64,000 nt of DNA, from assembly GCA_012797975.1 (NCBI GenBank), contig JAAZOD010000028.1:1-64000 (forward strand), in the 5' to 3' direction. The position numbers and the translations under genes were made by a program. The stretch comes from Pelolinea sp. (GTDB taxonomy: Bacteria > Chloroflexota > Anaerolineae > Anaerolineales > Anaerolineaceae). This document shows positions 35,290-43,745 of this stretch, piece by piece; positions within the stretch are counted from its first letter, which is position 1, and each line of letters begins with the position of its first letter. The notes under the pieces were generated by a model. The model was not told where the DNA came from. It saw only the letters and a list, made by a program, of their open reading frames with translations, and ran no database searches.

Positions 35290-35389
35290 AATACATAAAC
35301 AAAAATTTTTCAAAAGGATCTGTTTCTGATGAAAAATAAGATCATCATCCATGGAGACCTTTCTCATAGAATGCTTGGGAGGTTTTTCT

Positions 35390-35818
35390 ATGCTTCCTGA
35401 ACTACCCACCAACATTATCGGCACCGTTCTTGGTATTTGGTTGATATTCTTTTTGTTGGCCAGAGAACAGTACAAACACATCATCGATAAAACTCAACGA
35501 ATCGTTCTGGATAATATTGAAGCGGCGCTAAAAGAAAACAAAGATCTTTCAGTAGATCAATTTTATGCACAAATCAACCCACTATGGGAGCAGATGGTTC
35601 CCCATACAGCAAAATTCATTCTTCATAAAACGGAACTCTACCCGGTTCCAGCAAAACTGGAAACTGTGCGCAGCCGTATGAAATTTTCGCCTGAATGGCT
35701 TGGTGCTTTTCTGAGTCTGCATGGCTACAAGTTGCAAGCCACACCCAGCCAGCAGGAAGAGATCAACCGCATTCTCTCCTTCAGCAAACATGATCCAACA
35801 CAACAAGGAGCGAAATGA
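35390..35818 (+). CDS. Small membrane-anchored protein of the PTS operon, unknown function
   Basis: The 142-residue protein has a single N-terminal transmembrane helix (IIGTVLGIWLIFFLLAREQY, about residues 9-28) and a cytoplasmic helical domain of about 110 residues with no motif I recognise. ATG 35390 has GGGAGG about 7 nt upstream; an earlier in-frame ATG lacks one. It precedes the PTS EIIC gene by 100 nt, so it may be an accessory or regulatory subunit of this transporter. Confidence 0.65.
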   Translation: MLPELPTNIIGTVLGIWLIFFLLAREQYKHIIDKTQRIVLDNIEAALKENKDLSVDQFYAQINPLWEQMVPHTAKFILHKTELYPVPAKLETVRSRMKFSPEWLGAFLSLHGYKLQATPSQQEEINRILSFSKHDPTQQGAK

Positions 35819-35918
35819 GAAAGGAGGTCGTAACCCCGGATCGACAACCAAAAATGTTTTCATTTTTATTTCGATAAGTTTTTTATTGATTCGCAGTTTA
35901 TAAAAAAGGAGTAATACA

Positions 35919-37337
35919 ATGAATCTTGATACCTTTCTGCAGAGTGTAAGTACTGTATTCAATACATTCGGCTCTGCCATCGTAGTACCGGTGATCATTA
36001 TCGTGATCTGTCTGGCTTTCGGCGTTGAGACTAAGAAAGCCATCACCGCTGGTTTGAACGCTGGCATCGGTTTGGTTGGCTTCGGTTGGGTTATCAACAG
36101 TTTTGCCCCCGTTATCGTCCCCGCCATCAATGCCTTCGTACAGAGCACTGGCCTCGACCTTCCCGTGGTTGACCTTGGCTGGCAGGCAGTTTCTGTGATT
36201 GCTTATGCAACCCGCGCCGGCATGGTCTTCCTGGTCTTCGGTCTGTTATTCCAGATCCTGCTCTACGTGACCAAATTCACCAATGTCTTTTTCCCTGGCG
36301 ATCTGTGGAACAATTATTCCTACATGTTCTGGGGTTCCATGGTTTACGTTATCTCCAACAACATGTGGCTCGCCATTGCTTGTATGTTCCTGCAGGTTCT
36401 CTATAACGTGATCTTCGTTGAGATGCTGAGCAAACGCTGGTCAACCTACTACGGTTACCCGAACTGCGTTATCCCCGCACTGCACATCGCGCCCGGAACT
36501 CCCTTTGCAGTGGCCGGCAACTGGATCCTCAACAAATTGGGTGCAAACAAGGTACGCTGGAGCCCCGAAAGCTTACGCAAGAACCTTGGTTTCATTGGTG
36601 AACCCATTTTCTTGGGCTTGATCCTTGGCTTCTTGATCGGTATCCTTGGTCACCTCAAAGATCTGGGCACGCTGGCTGCCTGGGGCAATATCCTCACCAT
36701 CGCCCTCAGCACCTCCGCCATCATGGCAATCTTCCCCCGTGTGGCTAACATCTTCTCTTCCGCTTTCATGCCACTGACCGAAGCCGCCCGCAAACGCACC
36801 GCCAAGAACGTGAAACAGGGTGATGAGATCTACATTGGTATCAACGACGCCACCGGTTACGGTGAGCCCGCCACCCTCATTTCCGGCATCCTCCTTATCC
36901 CCATCATGCTGCTGCTATGCGTTGTTCTGCCCGGCAACAAAGTCTTATTGCTGGCTGACCTGATCGCTATCGGTTACATCATCCAACCGTTCGTTGCAGT
37001 GACCAACGGCAACATCTTCAAAACCATCATCCTGGCCGCTATCTGGTTCTCGATCGGTCTGTATGTCTGCACCGCCACCGCTCCGATGTTCACCCAGGTC
37101 TATTCCCAATTCATCTCTGAACCCCTGGCCGAAGGCATCATGGTCACCTCTGGTATGATCGCCAACAAACCCATCGCTGGCGGTTTGATCTTCATGCCCA
37201 TCGTGAAATGGGGTTGGACTGCAGTAGGTGTTTTGACTGCCGTTTATATTCCGCTCTATATCACCTGGAAGAAGAACAAGAAGAAAGTTCATCAATTCAT
37301 GGAAGACCAGGCTGCATTGGATGTGGCATCCAAATAG
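35919..37337 (+). CDS. PTS galactitol-family EIIC permease
   Basis: The 472-residue membrane protein matches the galactitol (GatC) EIIC family. It has about ten hydrophobic segments, an early GVETKKAITAGLNAGIGLVGFGWVIN, the loop FPGDLWNNYSYMFWGSMVYV, and IGINDATGYGEPATLISGILLIPIMLL, a conserved substrate-site region in this family. It transports an alditol, sugar or sugar acid that is phosphorylated by the EIIA and EIIB proteins encoded next. AAAAAGGAG lies 7 nt before the ATG. The substrate cannot be assigned from sequence alone. Confidence 0.92.
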   Translation: MNLDTFLQSVSTVFNTFGSAIVVPVIIIVICLAFGVETKKAITAGLNAGIGLVGFGWVINSFAPVIVPAINAFVQSTGLDLPVVDLGWQAVSVIAYATRAGMVFLVFGLLFQILLYVTKFTNVFFPGDLWNNYSYMFWGSMVYVISNNMWLAIACMFLQVLYNVIFVEMLSKRWSTYYGYPNCVIPALHIAPGTPFAVAGNWILNKLGANKVRWSPESLRKNLGFIGEPIFLGLILGFLIGILGHLKDLGTLAAWGNILTIALSTSAIMAIFPRVANIFSSAFMPLTEAARKRTAKNVKQGDEIYIGINDATGYGEPATLISGILLIPIMLLLCVVLPGNKVLLLADLIAIGYIIQPFVAVTNGNIFKTIILAAIWFSIGLYVCTATAPMFTQVYSQFISEPLAEGIMVTSGMIANKPIAGGLIFMPIVKWGWTAVGVLTAVYIPLYITWKKNKKKVHQFMEDQAALDVASK

Positions 37338-37358
37338 TTTGGAAATCTAAACATACGC

Positions 37359-37386
37359 TTAGGGGCGCAGTGTACTGCGCCCCTAA
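37359..37386 (+). other. Perfect intercistronic hairpin between EIIC and EIIA
   Basis: Twelve base pairs (TTAGGGGCGCAG and complement) close a TGTA loop. No T-run follows, so it is more likely an mRNA-stabilising or processing element than a terminator. Confidence 0.7.
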
Positions 37387-37403
37387 CAGAAGGTACTTAA
37401 TAA

Positions 37404-37862
37404 ATGGAAGATATAAAGTATGATGCTCGACTCATTGAAATCAAGGTCAAAGCGAGCAAAAAAGAAGATGTTTTGAAGATCCTGGCTGATGATCTGAAAG
37501 CTTTGGATTATGTCGAAGATAATTTTTACGAACATGTAATCGAACGAGAAAAGAATTTTCCAACTGGATTGCCCACTGCCATTCCCATTGCACTTTGTCA
37601 CACAGAAGCACAATATGTCAAACATGCAGCCGTATGCCTTGCGACGCTTGAAAAACCAGTAAAATTCCAAGAGATGGGCACACCTCAAAATACGATCATG
37701 GCAGAGATGGTTTTTCTCATTGCAATGAAAAATCCCAAGGACCAGGTTCCCTGGCTGCGCAAGATGATGGAATTTTGCAAAGACCTTCACGGACTGGAAA
37801 CCATCCGTGATTCAGTTGATAAAGTGAAACTGGCCGATTTTCTACGCCAGCACCTGGCATAA
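37404..37862 (+). CDS. PTS EIIA component (fructose/mannitol/galactitol type)
   Basis: The 152 residues match PTS EIIA type 2. The phosphorylated histidine is His66 in PIALCHTEAQYVKHAA, and VFLIAMKNPKDQVPWLRKMMEF corresponds to the conserved helix of this fold. The protein takes phosphate from HPr and passes it to EIIB. AAGG lies 9 nt upstream of ATG 37404. It follows EIIC after the hairpin. Confidence 0.9.
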   Translation: MEDIKYDARLIEIKVKASKKEDVLKILADDLKALDYVEDNFYEHVIEREKNFPTGLPTAIPIALCHTEAQYVKHAAVCLATLEKPVKFQEMGTPQNTIMAEMVFLIAMKNPKDQVPWLRKMMEFCKDLHGLETIRDSVDKVKLADFLRQHLA

Positions 37863-37929
37863 AAATGCTCCATCCATCCCAATGACTGGAGTATAATTTC
37901 AAGATACTGTCTTCGGAGGACTTATATCT

Positions 37930-38241
37930 ATGGCAAAAAAGACTCTCAATATTCTAGCTGTGTGTGGCTCCGGCGTTGTATGCTCTTCCATGATCGCAAC
38001 CAGACTGGAAGACATCATGAAATCGCTTGGAGCGACAGCAAATGTTACTGGTTTACTTCCTAATTCTGTAGAATCGTATGTCGAGCGAGGTGGTATTGAT
38101 ATGGTCATCACCACCAGCCCCATTCCAGGTGACATTAAAGTTCCTGTGATCAACGGGGTCGCCCTGCTGAGCGGTTTTGGTGAAGAACAGTGCATCGAAG
38201 AGATCACGAAGGTAGCCCAAGAAATCCTGGCAACCAAGTAA
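37930..38241 (+). CDS. PTS EIIB component (galactitol type)
   Basis: The 103-residue protein begins with a strand and the phosphocysteine loop LAVCGSGVVCSSM (Cys12), as in GatB. The DMVITTSPIPGDIKVPVINGVALLSGFGEE segment is typical of lactose/galactitol-type EIIB folds. GGAGGAC lies about 10 nt before the ATG. A TATAAT at 37892-37897 could be an internal promoter. Separate EIIA, EIIB and EIIC chains follow the galactitol pattern. Confidence 0.9.
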   Translation: MAKKTLNILAVCGSGVVCSSMIATRLEDIMKSLGATANVTGLLPNSVESYVERGGIDMVITTSPIPGDIKVPVINGVALLSGFGEEQCIEEITKVAQEILATK

Positions 38242-38253
38242 AACTCTGACACT

Positions 38254-38289
38254 CACAAATAATCCCCGCGAACACGGGGATTATTTGTG
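38254..38289 (+). other. Perfect intercistronic hairpin between EIIB and the VOC gene
   Basis: A 15-bp stem (CACAAATAATCCCCG and complement) closes a CGAACA loop. No T-run follows on the plus strand. It is the second such element in the operon. Confidence 0.7.
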
Positions 38290-38317
38290 AATGACCTTTA
38301 TTAATAAACGGAGCATG

Positions 38318-38797
38318 ATGAATATCGATTTATCTCATATCAATCCCATTATTAAATTGACCAATCCCGACCAGGTTGGGATCGTCGTAGAAGACGCGAA
38401 CAGCGCTGCCTTATCCTTTGCGAAAGTTTTTGGAGCGGATCCTGTGGAGGTATTGGATTGGCCCGCCGCCGGTTTTGACCCGGAATCTTATTATTACGGC
38501 AAACCAGCCCATTGGAAAATGCGCGTTGGTTTTTTCCAAATTGGCAACCTGCAGTGGGAATTGATTCAACCGCTGGAAGGGCCCAACATTTTCACGGATT
38601 TCTTGAAAGAACATGGCCCCGGTTTACATCATATCCGCTTTACGGAACCTGATTTCGACCAGCATGCCGCGGCTTTACAGGCAGCCGGCATTCCCATGAT
38701 CTCCAACGGTAAAGGCATCCATAAGGTATCCCGTTGGGCATATTTCGACACACGCGCTGTGTTGAATGGATATCTCTTAGAGATGCGCAAGTTATAA
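38318..38797 (+). CDS. VOC-superfamily (glyoxalase/epimerase-like) protein
   Basis: The 159-residue protein has two beta-alpha-beta-beta-beta units of the vicinal oxygen chelate fold: QVGIVVEDANSAALSFAKVFG with WELIQPLEGPNIFTDFL, then HGPGLHHIRFT with DTRAVLNGYLLEM. Related single-domain proteins include methylmalonyl-CoA epimerase and several sugar-acid enzymes. Metal ligands of the usual His/Glu set are only partly visible (His in GLHHIRF, Glu near the C-terminus). The ATG at 38318 has GGAG 4 nt upstream; ATG 38315 is also possible. It lies between PTS and RuBisCO-like genes. Confidence 0.8.
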   Translation: MNIDLSHINPIIKLTNPDQVGIVVEDANSAALSFAKVFGADPVEVLDWPAAGFDPESYYYGKPAHWKMRVGFFQIGNLQWELIQPLEGPNIFTDFLKEHGPGLHHIRFTEPDFDQHAAALQAAGIPMISNGKGIHKVSRWAYFDTRAVLNGYLLEMRKL

Positions 38798-38825
38798 GCA
38801 ATTACTTCATTTCAAGGATCAAACT

Positions 38826-39971
38826 ATGAAACCCGAAGCTCCTTTTAATTTACAGTTAAGTGGCGAACGCTTCCATGTGCTTTATTCCATCTGGGGCAGC
38901 GAAGCGGAAGTGACAGCCTGCGCAAAAGCAATGACCATTGAGGAAACGGTAGAATATCCTGAAGATGTGCTTCCGGATGGCGATATTCGTGAAAAAATGA
39001 CCGGCCAGGTGGAAGATATTTCCCATGCAGAAGACCAGCGCTGGTCAGTGGAAATTTCGTACGCGGTGGAAACCACCTCTTTTGAGTTGCTTCAGTTTTT
39101 AAATGTAGTCTATGGAAATATCAGCATGATCACCAATATCCGTGCTGAATCCTTTACGTTGCCCCCTTCGCTAGCACGCTGCTTCAAAGGTCCTCGACTG
39201 GGGAAAAATGGATTGCGCAAACAATTGGGCGTTCCCGAACGCGCCATCACTGCCACAGCCACCAAACCGATGGGGCTCTCTTCCAAAGTTCTGGCAAAAA
39301 TGGCGTACGATTACGCGCTGGGCGGGCTGGATATCGTCAAGGACGATCACGGTTTGTCCGACCAACGTTTTGCTCCATACCAAGAACGCGTACGCCAGTG
39401 CGCTGATGCCGTAGCTGAAGCCAATGCAAAAACAGGTGGAAAGTGCATTTATTTCCCCTCTGTCACCGCTCCGGCAGACCAGGTAAAAGAACGCGCTTAT
39501 TTTGCCAAAGAGGTTGGGGCGGGAGGATTGTGTATCATCCCCTCTTTGATCGGTTGGGATACCACACGTATGCTGGCAGAAGATGATGCGCTCGGGCTAC
39601 CGATCATCTGCCATCCCTCTTTCCATGGCGCTTACAGCATGTACCGGCGTGGCGGTTTCTCTGCCCACATCCTTTATGCGCTCCTACCGCGCTTGATCGG
39701 AGCAGACATCAGCATTTTCCCCAATTACATTGGCCGTTTCTCCGGCACTCTGGAAGATTGCCAATCGACCTTGCGCGGCTGCGCCGATCCCATGGGTCAT
39801 ATCAAATCCTGTTTTGGAGCAGCCGGGGGTGGGGTAACACTGAATACCCTACCTGAACTTTCCACCCAATATGGACACGACATCGTTTACCTGATCGGTG
39901 GGGGATTGCATCACGGTGATTCGCTGGTGGAATCTTGCCGTGCCTTCCGCCATTTTGTTGACACTCATTAA
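38826..39971 (+). CDS. RuBisCO-like protein (form IV)
   Basis: The 381 residues cover both RuBisCO domains. The active-site loop is GGLDIVKDDHGLSDQ: the lysine corresponding to carbamylated K201 (K172) and the following DD are kept, but the metal-ligand glutamate is His175. The K175-equivalent is kept (K147 in TATKPMGLS), while the K177 position is lost. Loop 6 lysine is replaced (FPNYIGRFSG, Arg304) and the HR pair is HPSFHGA. Phosphate-binding glycines are intact (AAGGGV, IGGGLHHG). Carboxylation is therefore not expected; an isomerase, enolase or decarboxylase acting on a phosphorylated keto compound is more likely. It starts 28 nt after the VOC gene. Confidence 0.93.
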   Translation: MKPEAPFNLQLSGERFHVLYSIWGSEAEVTACAKAMTIEETVEYPEDVLPDGDIREKMTGQVEDISHAEDQRWSVEISYAVETTSFELLQFLNVVYGNISMITNIRAESFTLPPSLARCFKGPRLGKNGLRKQLGVPERAITATATKPMGLSSKVLAKMAYDYALGGLDIVKDDHGLSDQRFAPYQERVRQCADAVAEANAKTGGKCIYFPSVTAPADQVKERAYFAKEVGAGGLCIIPSLIGWDTTRMLAEDDALGLPIICHPSFHGAYSMYRRGGFSAHILYALLPRLIGADISIFPNYIGRFSGTLEDCQSTLRGCADPMGHIKSCFGAAGGGVTLNTLPELSTQYGHDIVYLIGGGLHHGDSLVESCRAFRHFVDTH

Positions 39972-39991
39972 GTATTTTTGGAGGTATTTCC

Positions 39992-40366
39992 ATGTCTATT
40001 ATTCATAAAGCAACCAGCAAGCCAACCTTCCTGCAATGGGAGGGGATTCCCGTGAGAGATTACGGACGGGAAGGTTTTGAAGGCGTTTCCCGCCAGGTCA
40101 TCATCGGCCCGCATGACGGTTCGCTGAATTTTGCAATCCGCTATTTCCGTGTTGAACCTGGCTGCAGCACCCATCTGGACCAACACGAACATGAGCATGG
40201 TGTGGTCATCGTGCACGGGCGTGCCCGGCTGCAACTCAATGATACATTCTATGAAATGGAACCCTGGGACAGTGTCTTTATCAGCGGAAACGACATTCAT
40301 CAATTTAGCTGTATCTCTGAAGAGTCCATGGGATTTTTATGCGTTATTAAACCTCACCTAACCTGA
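39992..40366 (+). CDS. Single-domain cupin
   Basis: This 124-residue cupin has both motifs of the metal-binding barrel: GCSTHLDQHEHEHGVVIVHGRARL (three candidate histidine ligands) and EPWDSVFISGNDIHQFSC. In catabolic operons such proteins are often sugar-phosphate or sugar-acid isomerases, epimerases or decarboxylases. GGAGG precedes the ATG by 8 nt, and the gene begins 20 nt after the RuBisCO-like gene. It is the last gene of the operon, which ends at a strong terminator. Confidence 0.88.
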   Translation: MSIIHKATSKPTFLQWEGIPVRDYGREGFEGVSRQVIIGPHDGSLNFAIRYFRVEPGCSTHLDQHEHEHGVVIVHGRARLQLNDTFYEMEPWDSVFISGNDIHQFSCISEESMGFLCVIKPHLT

Positions 40367-40396
40367 CAAAATGCATAACCGATAGTAAATTCCACC

Positions 40397-40431
40397 AAAA
40401 GGGACTGACATGTACGCCAGTCCCTTTTTTT
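40397..40431. terminator. Terminator of the PTS/RuBisCO-like operon
   Basis: AAAAGGGACTG and its complement (11 bp) with a 10-nt loop are followed by seven T residues in all on the plus strand. The minus strand also has a short T-tail, serving mgtA. Confidence 0.9.
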
Positions 40432-40454
40432 CGCATATTTGTTCGGGATTTGTT

Positions 40455-43040
40455 TCAATCTCCAAATTTCTTATAGAACCAAGTTTTCACCAATTGAGTG
40501 ATCACGACGTAAGCAAACAACATTCCCAGCAGATACAACCAGTACTGAGCCGGCAGTGCAGTGAAACCCAATGCAGCGGCAATGGGGGAATAAACAAGGG
40601 CAACGGCAGCGATAACAATTAACAAAGATGTGACAAGCAATGCCCGACTGGCATTACTCTGAATGAAGGGGATCCTTTTTGTCCGGATAACATGGATGAT
40701 GAGGGTCTGTGTGAAGATCGACTCGATGAACCAGCCAGTATGGAACAGCTCTGGATTATTCCAGCAATGGAACACATTCAGCATCAAGAAAAATGTCAGA
40801 TAATCAAAGATTGAGCTGAGCGGGCCGATGAAAAGAATAAATCTGCGAATTTCACCCATCGTCCATTTGCGTGGTTTTTCCAGCCACTCAACATCCACCT
40901 CGTCGGTGGGGATGGTGGTTTGAGAAAAATCATACAACAGATTATTGGTAAGGACCTGGATCGGCAACATGGGAACAAACGGAAGAAAGGCACTGGCGCC
41001 CACGATGCTGAACATATTTCCGAAATTCGAGCTGGCTGCCATTTTGATATATTTGGTAATATTGCCGAAGATCCTGCGCCCCTCTACCACACCATCTTTC
41101 AACACCAGCAGGCTGGTTTCCATGAGAATGATATCGGCCGACTCCTTGGCAATATCCACCCCCCCATCCACTGAAATACTGACATCGGAAGATTTCAACG
41201 CCAGTGCATCATTGATACCGTCCCCCATATATCCCACCACATGTCCGTTTCGCTGCAGGGCATGAATGATGCGATCCTTATGAACGGGAGAAAGTTTGGC
41301 AAAAATGGTTATGGAATCCACCATTTTATCCAATTGTGCATCATCCAGCTTTTCGATCTCTGAACCCAGCAACACTTTCTCCGCATTCAACCCCACCGTT
41401 CTACAGATGCTGGAGGTGACCACGTCATTATCACCGGTCAAGATCTTCACAGAAATGTGATAGTGATCAAGTTCTTCCAATGCTTCTTTGGCAGATTCTT
41501 TTGGGGGATCCAAAAAGGCAAGAAAACCCATTAAGGTCATGGAACTTTCATCTTCAATGGTATAGGCGGGTTCGTCGATCGGCATCTTCTTGTAAGCGAT
41601 CGCAATCACACGAAAACCCTGTGAATTCAAGACGTCCACCCGCTCTCGGCGATGACGATCATGTTCTTCGATCACTGGCAGAATTTGCCCATCCAGTTCC
41701 ACGCTGATACAAAGGGACATGATTTCTTCCACCGCCCCCTTACAAATAAGCCAATGCTGGCCCTGTGCATCCTGCACAACCACCGACATGCGCCGGCGCT
41801 GAAAATCGAAGGGGATTTCATCGATCTTTTTATAGAATCCGGTTTCCACAATTTCTTGTTTCAGTTCTTTGTGATCAAGGATGGCAATATCCATCAGGTT
41901 CTTCAACCCGGTTTGGAAATAGCTGTTGAGATAAGCATATTCCAGCACTTTTTCATTCTCGTTCCCGCGCGGGTCAATGTGTTTTTCAAGCACCACTTTC
42001 CCTTCGGTGATCGTGCCGGTCTTGTCGGTACAGAGCACATCCATGGCACCCAGATTTTGAATGGAGTTCAAGCGTTTAACGATTACTTTTTTCTTCGAGA
42101 GCACCAAGGCACCCTTGGAGAGGTTGACTGTGACAATCATGGGCAACATTTCCGGAGTTAATCCCACCGCCACAGCCATGGCAAAAAGAAATGCTTCCAG
42201 CCAGTTGTGTTTTGTCAAGCCGTTAATTAAGAAAACCAGAGGGACCATAATGGCAATGAAACCCAACATCATCACCGTAAATTGGTTGATGCCTTTATCG
42301 AAGCTGGTCTCAATGCGCGGGCCGATGATGTTCCTGGAGATGGCACCGAAATAAGTTTCTTTCCCGGTACAAATCACGACAGCCACCGCTGTTCCACTCA
42401 CCACATTAGATCCCATGAAACAAATATTATTGAACTCGAGCGGATTTTCAACATCCTGAGCAATCGCTTGGGGCTTTTTTTCCACCGGTAAGCTTTCCCC
42501 GGTCAGAGCGGATTGATTAATGAACAGATCTTTTTCCGAAAGCACCCTCAAGTCGGCTGGTATCATATCCCCCGCAGAAAGCTGGATGATATCGCCAGGG
42601 ACAACCTGATTCAGAGGAATTTCTTTTTTTTCTCCATCACGCAAAACGGAGGTGGTGATGTTCACCATGGCCTTTAATTTGTCGGCAGCGTTATCTGCGC
42701 GAACCTCCTGCACGTAGCGCAAAGAAATTCCCAGAATGACCATAACCAGGATCACAACGGTAGCACGCAGGTCTCCGGTCAGATAACTGATCAAAGCCAG
42801 AGCCATAAGGAGCAATACCAGAGGGTTTTTGATCTCATTGAAAATACGCTTAGGAAACGTCATGCTTTTTTCTTTGGCGACTTCATTCAGCCCATAGGAC
42901 GCTTGCCGCCGTGCTACTTCATCCTCTGAAAGACCATTCATTGTTGAATTCAATTTCGCCACTACTTGGTCAGCGCTCGAATTAGCACTTTCGATCAGAG
43001 CAGGATTAAAGTGGATATTCGTAGATGATTCTTTTTTCAT
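40455..43040 (-). CDS. mgtA: Magnesium-transporting P-type ATPase MgtA
   Basis: The 861-residue protein is a P3B-type ATPase: phosphorylation motif CTDKTGTITEGKV, actuator SALTGESLPVEKK, MKAL-type nucleotide region ILTGDNDVVTSSICRTVGL and hinge GYMGDGINDALALKSSDVSI. About ten membrane helices flank these domains. It imports Mg2+ with the electrochemical gradient, powered by ATP. ATG 43040 is chosen because AAGGA lies 9 nt upstream; for ATG 43049 the same site would be adjacent. The gene is a single-gene unit. A bacterial MgtA leader was not recognised in the upstream 170 nt. Confidence 0.92.
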   Translation of the reverse strand: MKKESSTNIHFNPALIESANSSADQVVAKLNSTMNGLSEDEVARRQASYGLNEVAKEKSMTFPKRIFNEIKNPLVLLLMALALISYLTGDLRATVVILVMVILGISLRYVQEVRADNAADKLKAMVNITTSVLRDGEKKEIPLNQVVPGDIIQLSAGDMIPADLRVLSEKDLFINQSALTGESLPVEKKPQAIAQDVENPLEFNNICFMGSNVVSGTAVAVVICTGKETYFGAISRNIIGPRIETSFDKGINQFTVMMLGFIAIMVPLVFLINGLTKHNWLEAFLFAMAVAVGLTPEMLPMIVTVNLSKGALVLSKKKVIVKRLNSIQNLGAMDVLCTDKTGTITEGKVVLEKHIDPRGNENEKVLEYAYLNSYFQTGLKNLMDIAILDHKELKQEIVETGFYKKIDEIPFDFQRRRMSVVVQDAQGQHWLICKGAVEEIMSLCISVELDGQILPVIEEHDRHRRERVDVLNSQGFRVIAIAYKKMPIDEPAYTIEDESSMTLMGFLAFLDPPKESAKEALEELDHYHISVKILTGDNDVVTSSICRTVGLNAEKVLLGSEIEKLDDAQLDKMVDSITIFAKLSPVHKDRIIHALQRNGHVVGYMGDGINDALALKSSDVSISVDGGVDIAKESADIILMETSLLVLKDGVVEGRRIFGNITKYIKMAASSNFGNMFSIVGASAFLPFVPMLPIQVLTNNLLYDFSQTTIPTDEVDVEWLEKPRKWTMGEIRRFILFIGPLSSIFDYLTFFLMLNVFHCWNNPELFHTGWFIESIFTQTLIIHVIRTKRIPFIQSNASRALLVTSLLIVIAAVALVYSPIAAALGFTALPAQYWLYLLGMLFAYVVITQLVKTWFYKKFGD

Positions 43041-43217
43041 ATCCTTCATTCCTTAAGTTTTCTTCAATATTGATAATCTGTTAATAGTCATCCATCCCAT
43101 CCTGATTACAATTCTATCAAGAATATATTCATCAGTTCAAGTACAATGAATGGAGAAGTCGAAGAGGAGAGATTTGTCCATTTCAAAAAACAAATGAATT
43201 TTGTGATGGAGGAATCT

Positions 43218-43628
43218 ATGAAAAAAGAAGTGGGTCTGTGGTTGGATCATCGTGAAGCCGTGCTCGTCACACTGGAAAATGGAACGGAAACGACGCAAGA
43301 AGTTCGATCCAACATGGAAAAACGAGTTCGCTTTTCCAGTAGCATGCGTTCGAACGATCACACTGATACCCTGGGCTCTGCAGCGGAGGATATCCGCGAT
43401 CGGTCGTATAAAGCCCATCTCGACCAGTATTATGGCAGGTTACTTTCTTTTATCGGCGATGCCGATGCGATTTTAATTATTGGCCCTGGCGAAGCGAAAG
43501 TCGAACTGGAGAGCCTGCTGGAGCATCATGGACTCCGCGAACGCGTGGTCGGGATTGAATCGGCAGACAAAATGACCAACCGTCAAATTGCAGCCAGGGT
43601 TCGCACTTTTTTTCAGAAGAAAACATAA
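43218..43628 (+). CDS. Conserved protein related to archaeal release-factor eRF1 domain 3
   Basis: The 136-residue product begins VGLWLDHREAVLVTLENG and ends with ILIIGPGEAKVELESLLEHHGLRERVVGIESADKMTNRQIAARVRTFF. This pattern is found in small bacterial proteins annotated as eRF1-domain-3/translational machinery relatives. GPGEAK resembles the L7Ae-like fold that contacts RNA. ATG 43218 has GGAGG 7 nt upstream; upstream in-frame codons lack one. It diverges from mgtA. Its function is not established, but a link with ribosome rescue or stress has been proposed for the family by similarity only. Confidence 0.7.
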   Translation: MKKEVGLWLDHREAVLVTLENGTETTQEVRSNMEKRVRFSSSMRSNDHTDTLGSAAEDIRDRSYKAHLDQYYGRLLSFIGDADAILIIGPGEAKVELESLLEHHGLRERVVGIESADKMTNRQIAARVRTFFQKKT

Positions 43629-43745
43629 AAAGGTGCTACAAAATTTTTTCATGTAAAAAATAAAGCAGCCCAGCATCGATTTTTCGATTGAAAGCAGGGG
43701 AATCTTGATCAGCGTATATATACTATACATAACCCAGGAGCTATC

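Larger units (their letters stand above)
34964..35389 (+). other. Leader region before the PTS/RuBisCO-like operon
   Basis: This 426-nt gap contains a -10-like TATAGT (35048-35053), a 28-codon ORF (35173-35259) and a terminator hairpin (35261-35289). It then has about 100 nt of A/T-rich DNA before the next gene. This arrangement is compatible with a regulated leader transcript. Confidence 0.5.

Noticed and set aside
35815-35877. Twenty-codon ORF overlapping the stop of the small membrane protein (ATGA)
   Set aside because: It is too short, has no conserved feature, and the AAAGGAGG inside it is more easily explained by chance.
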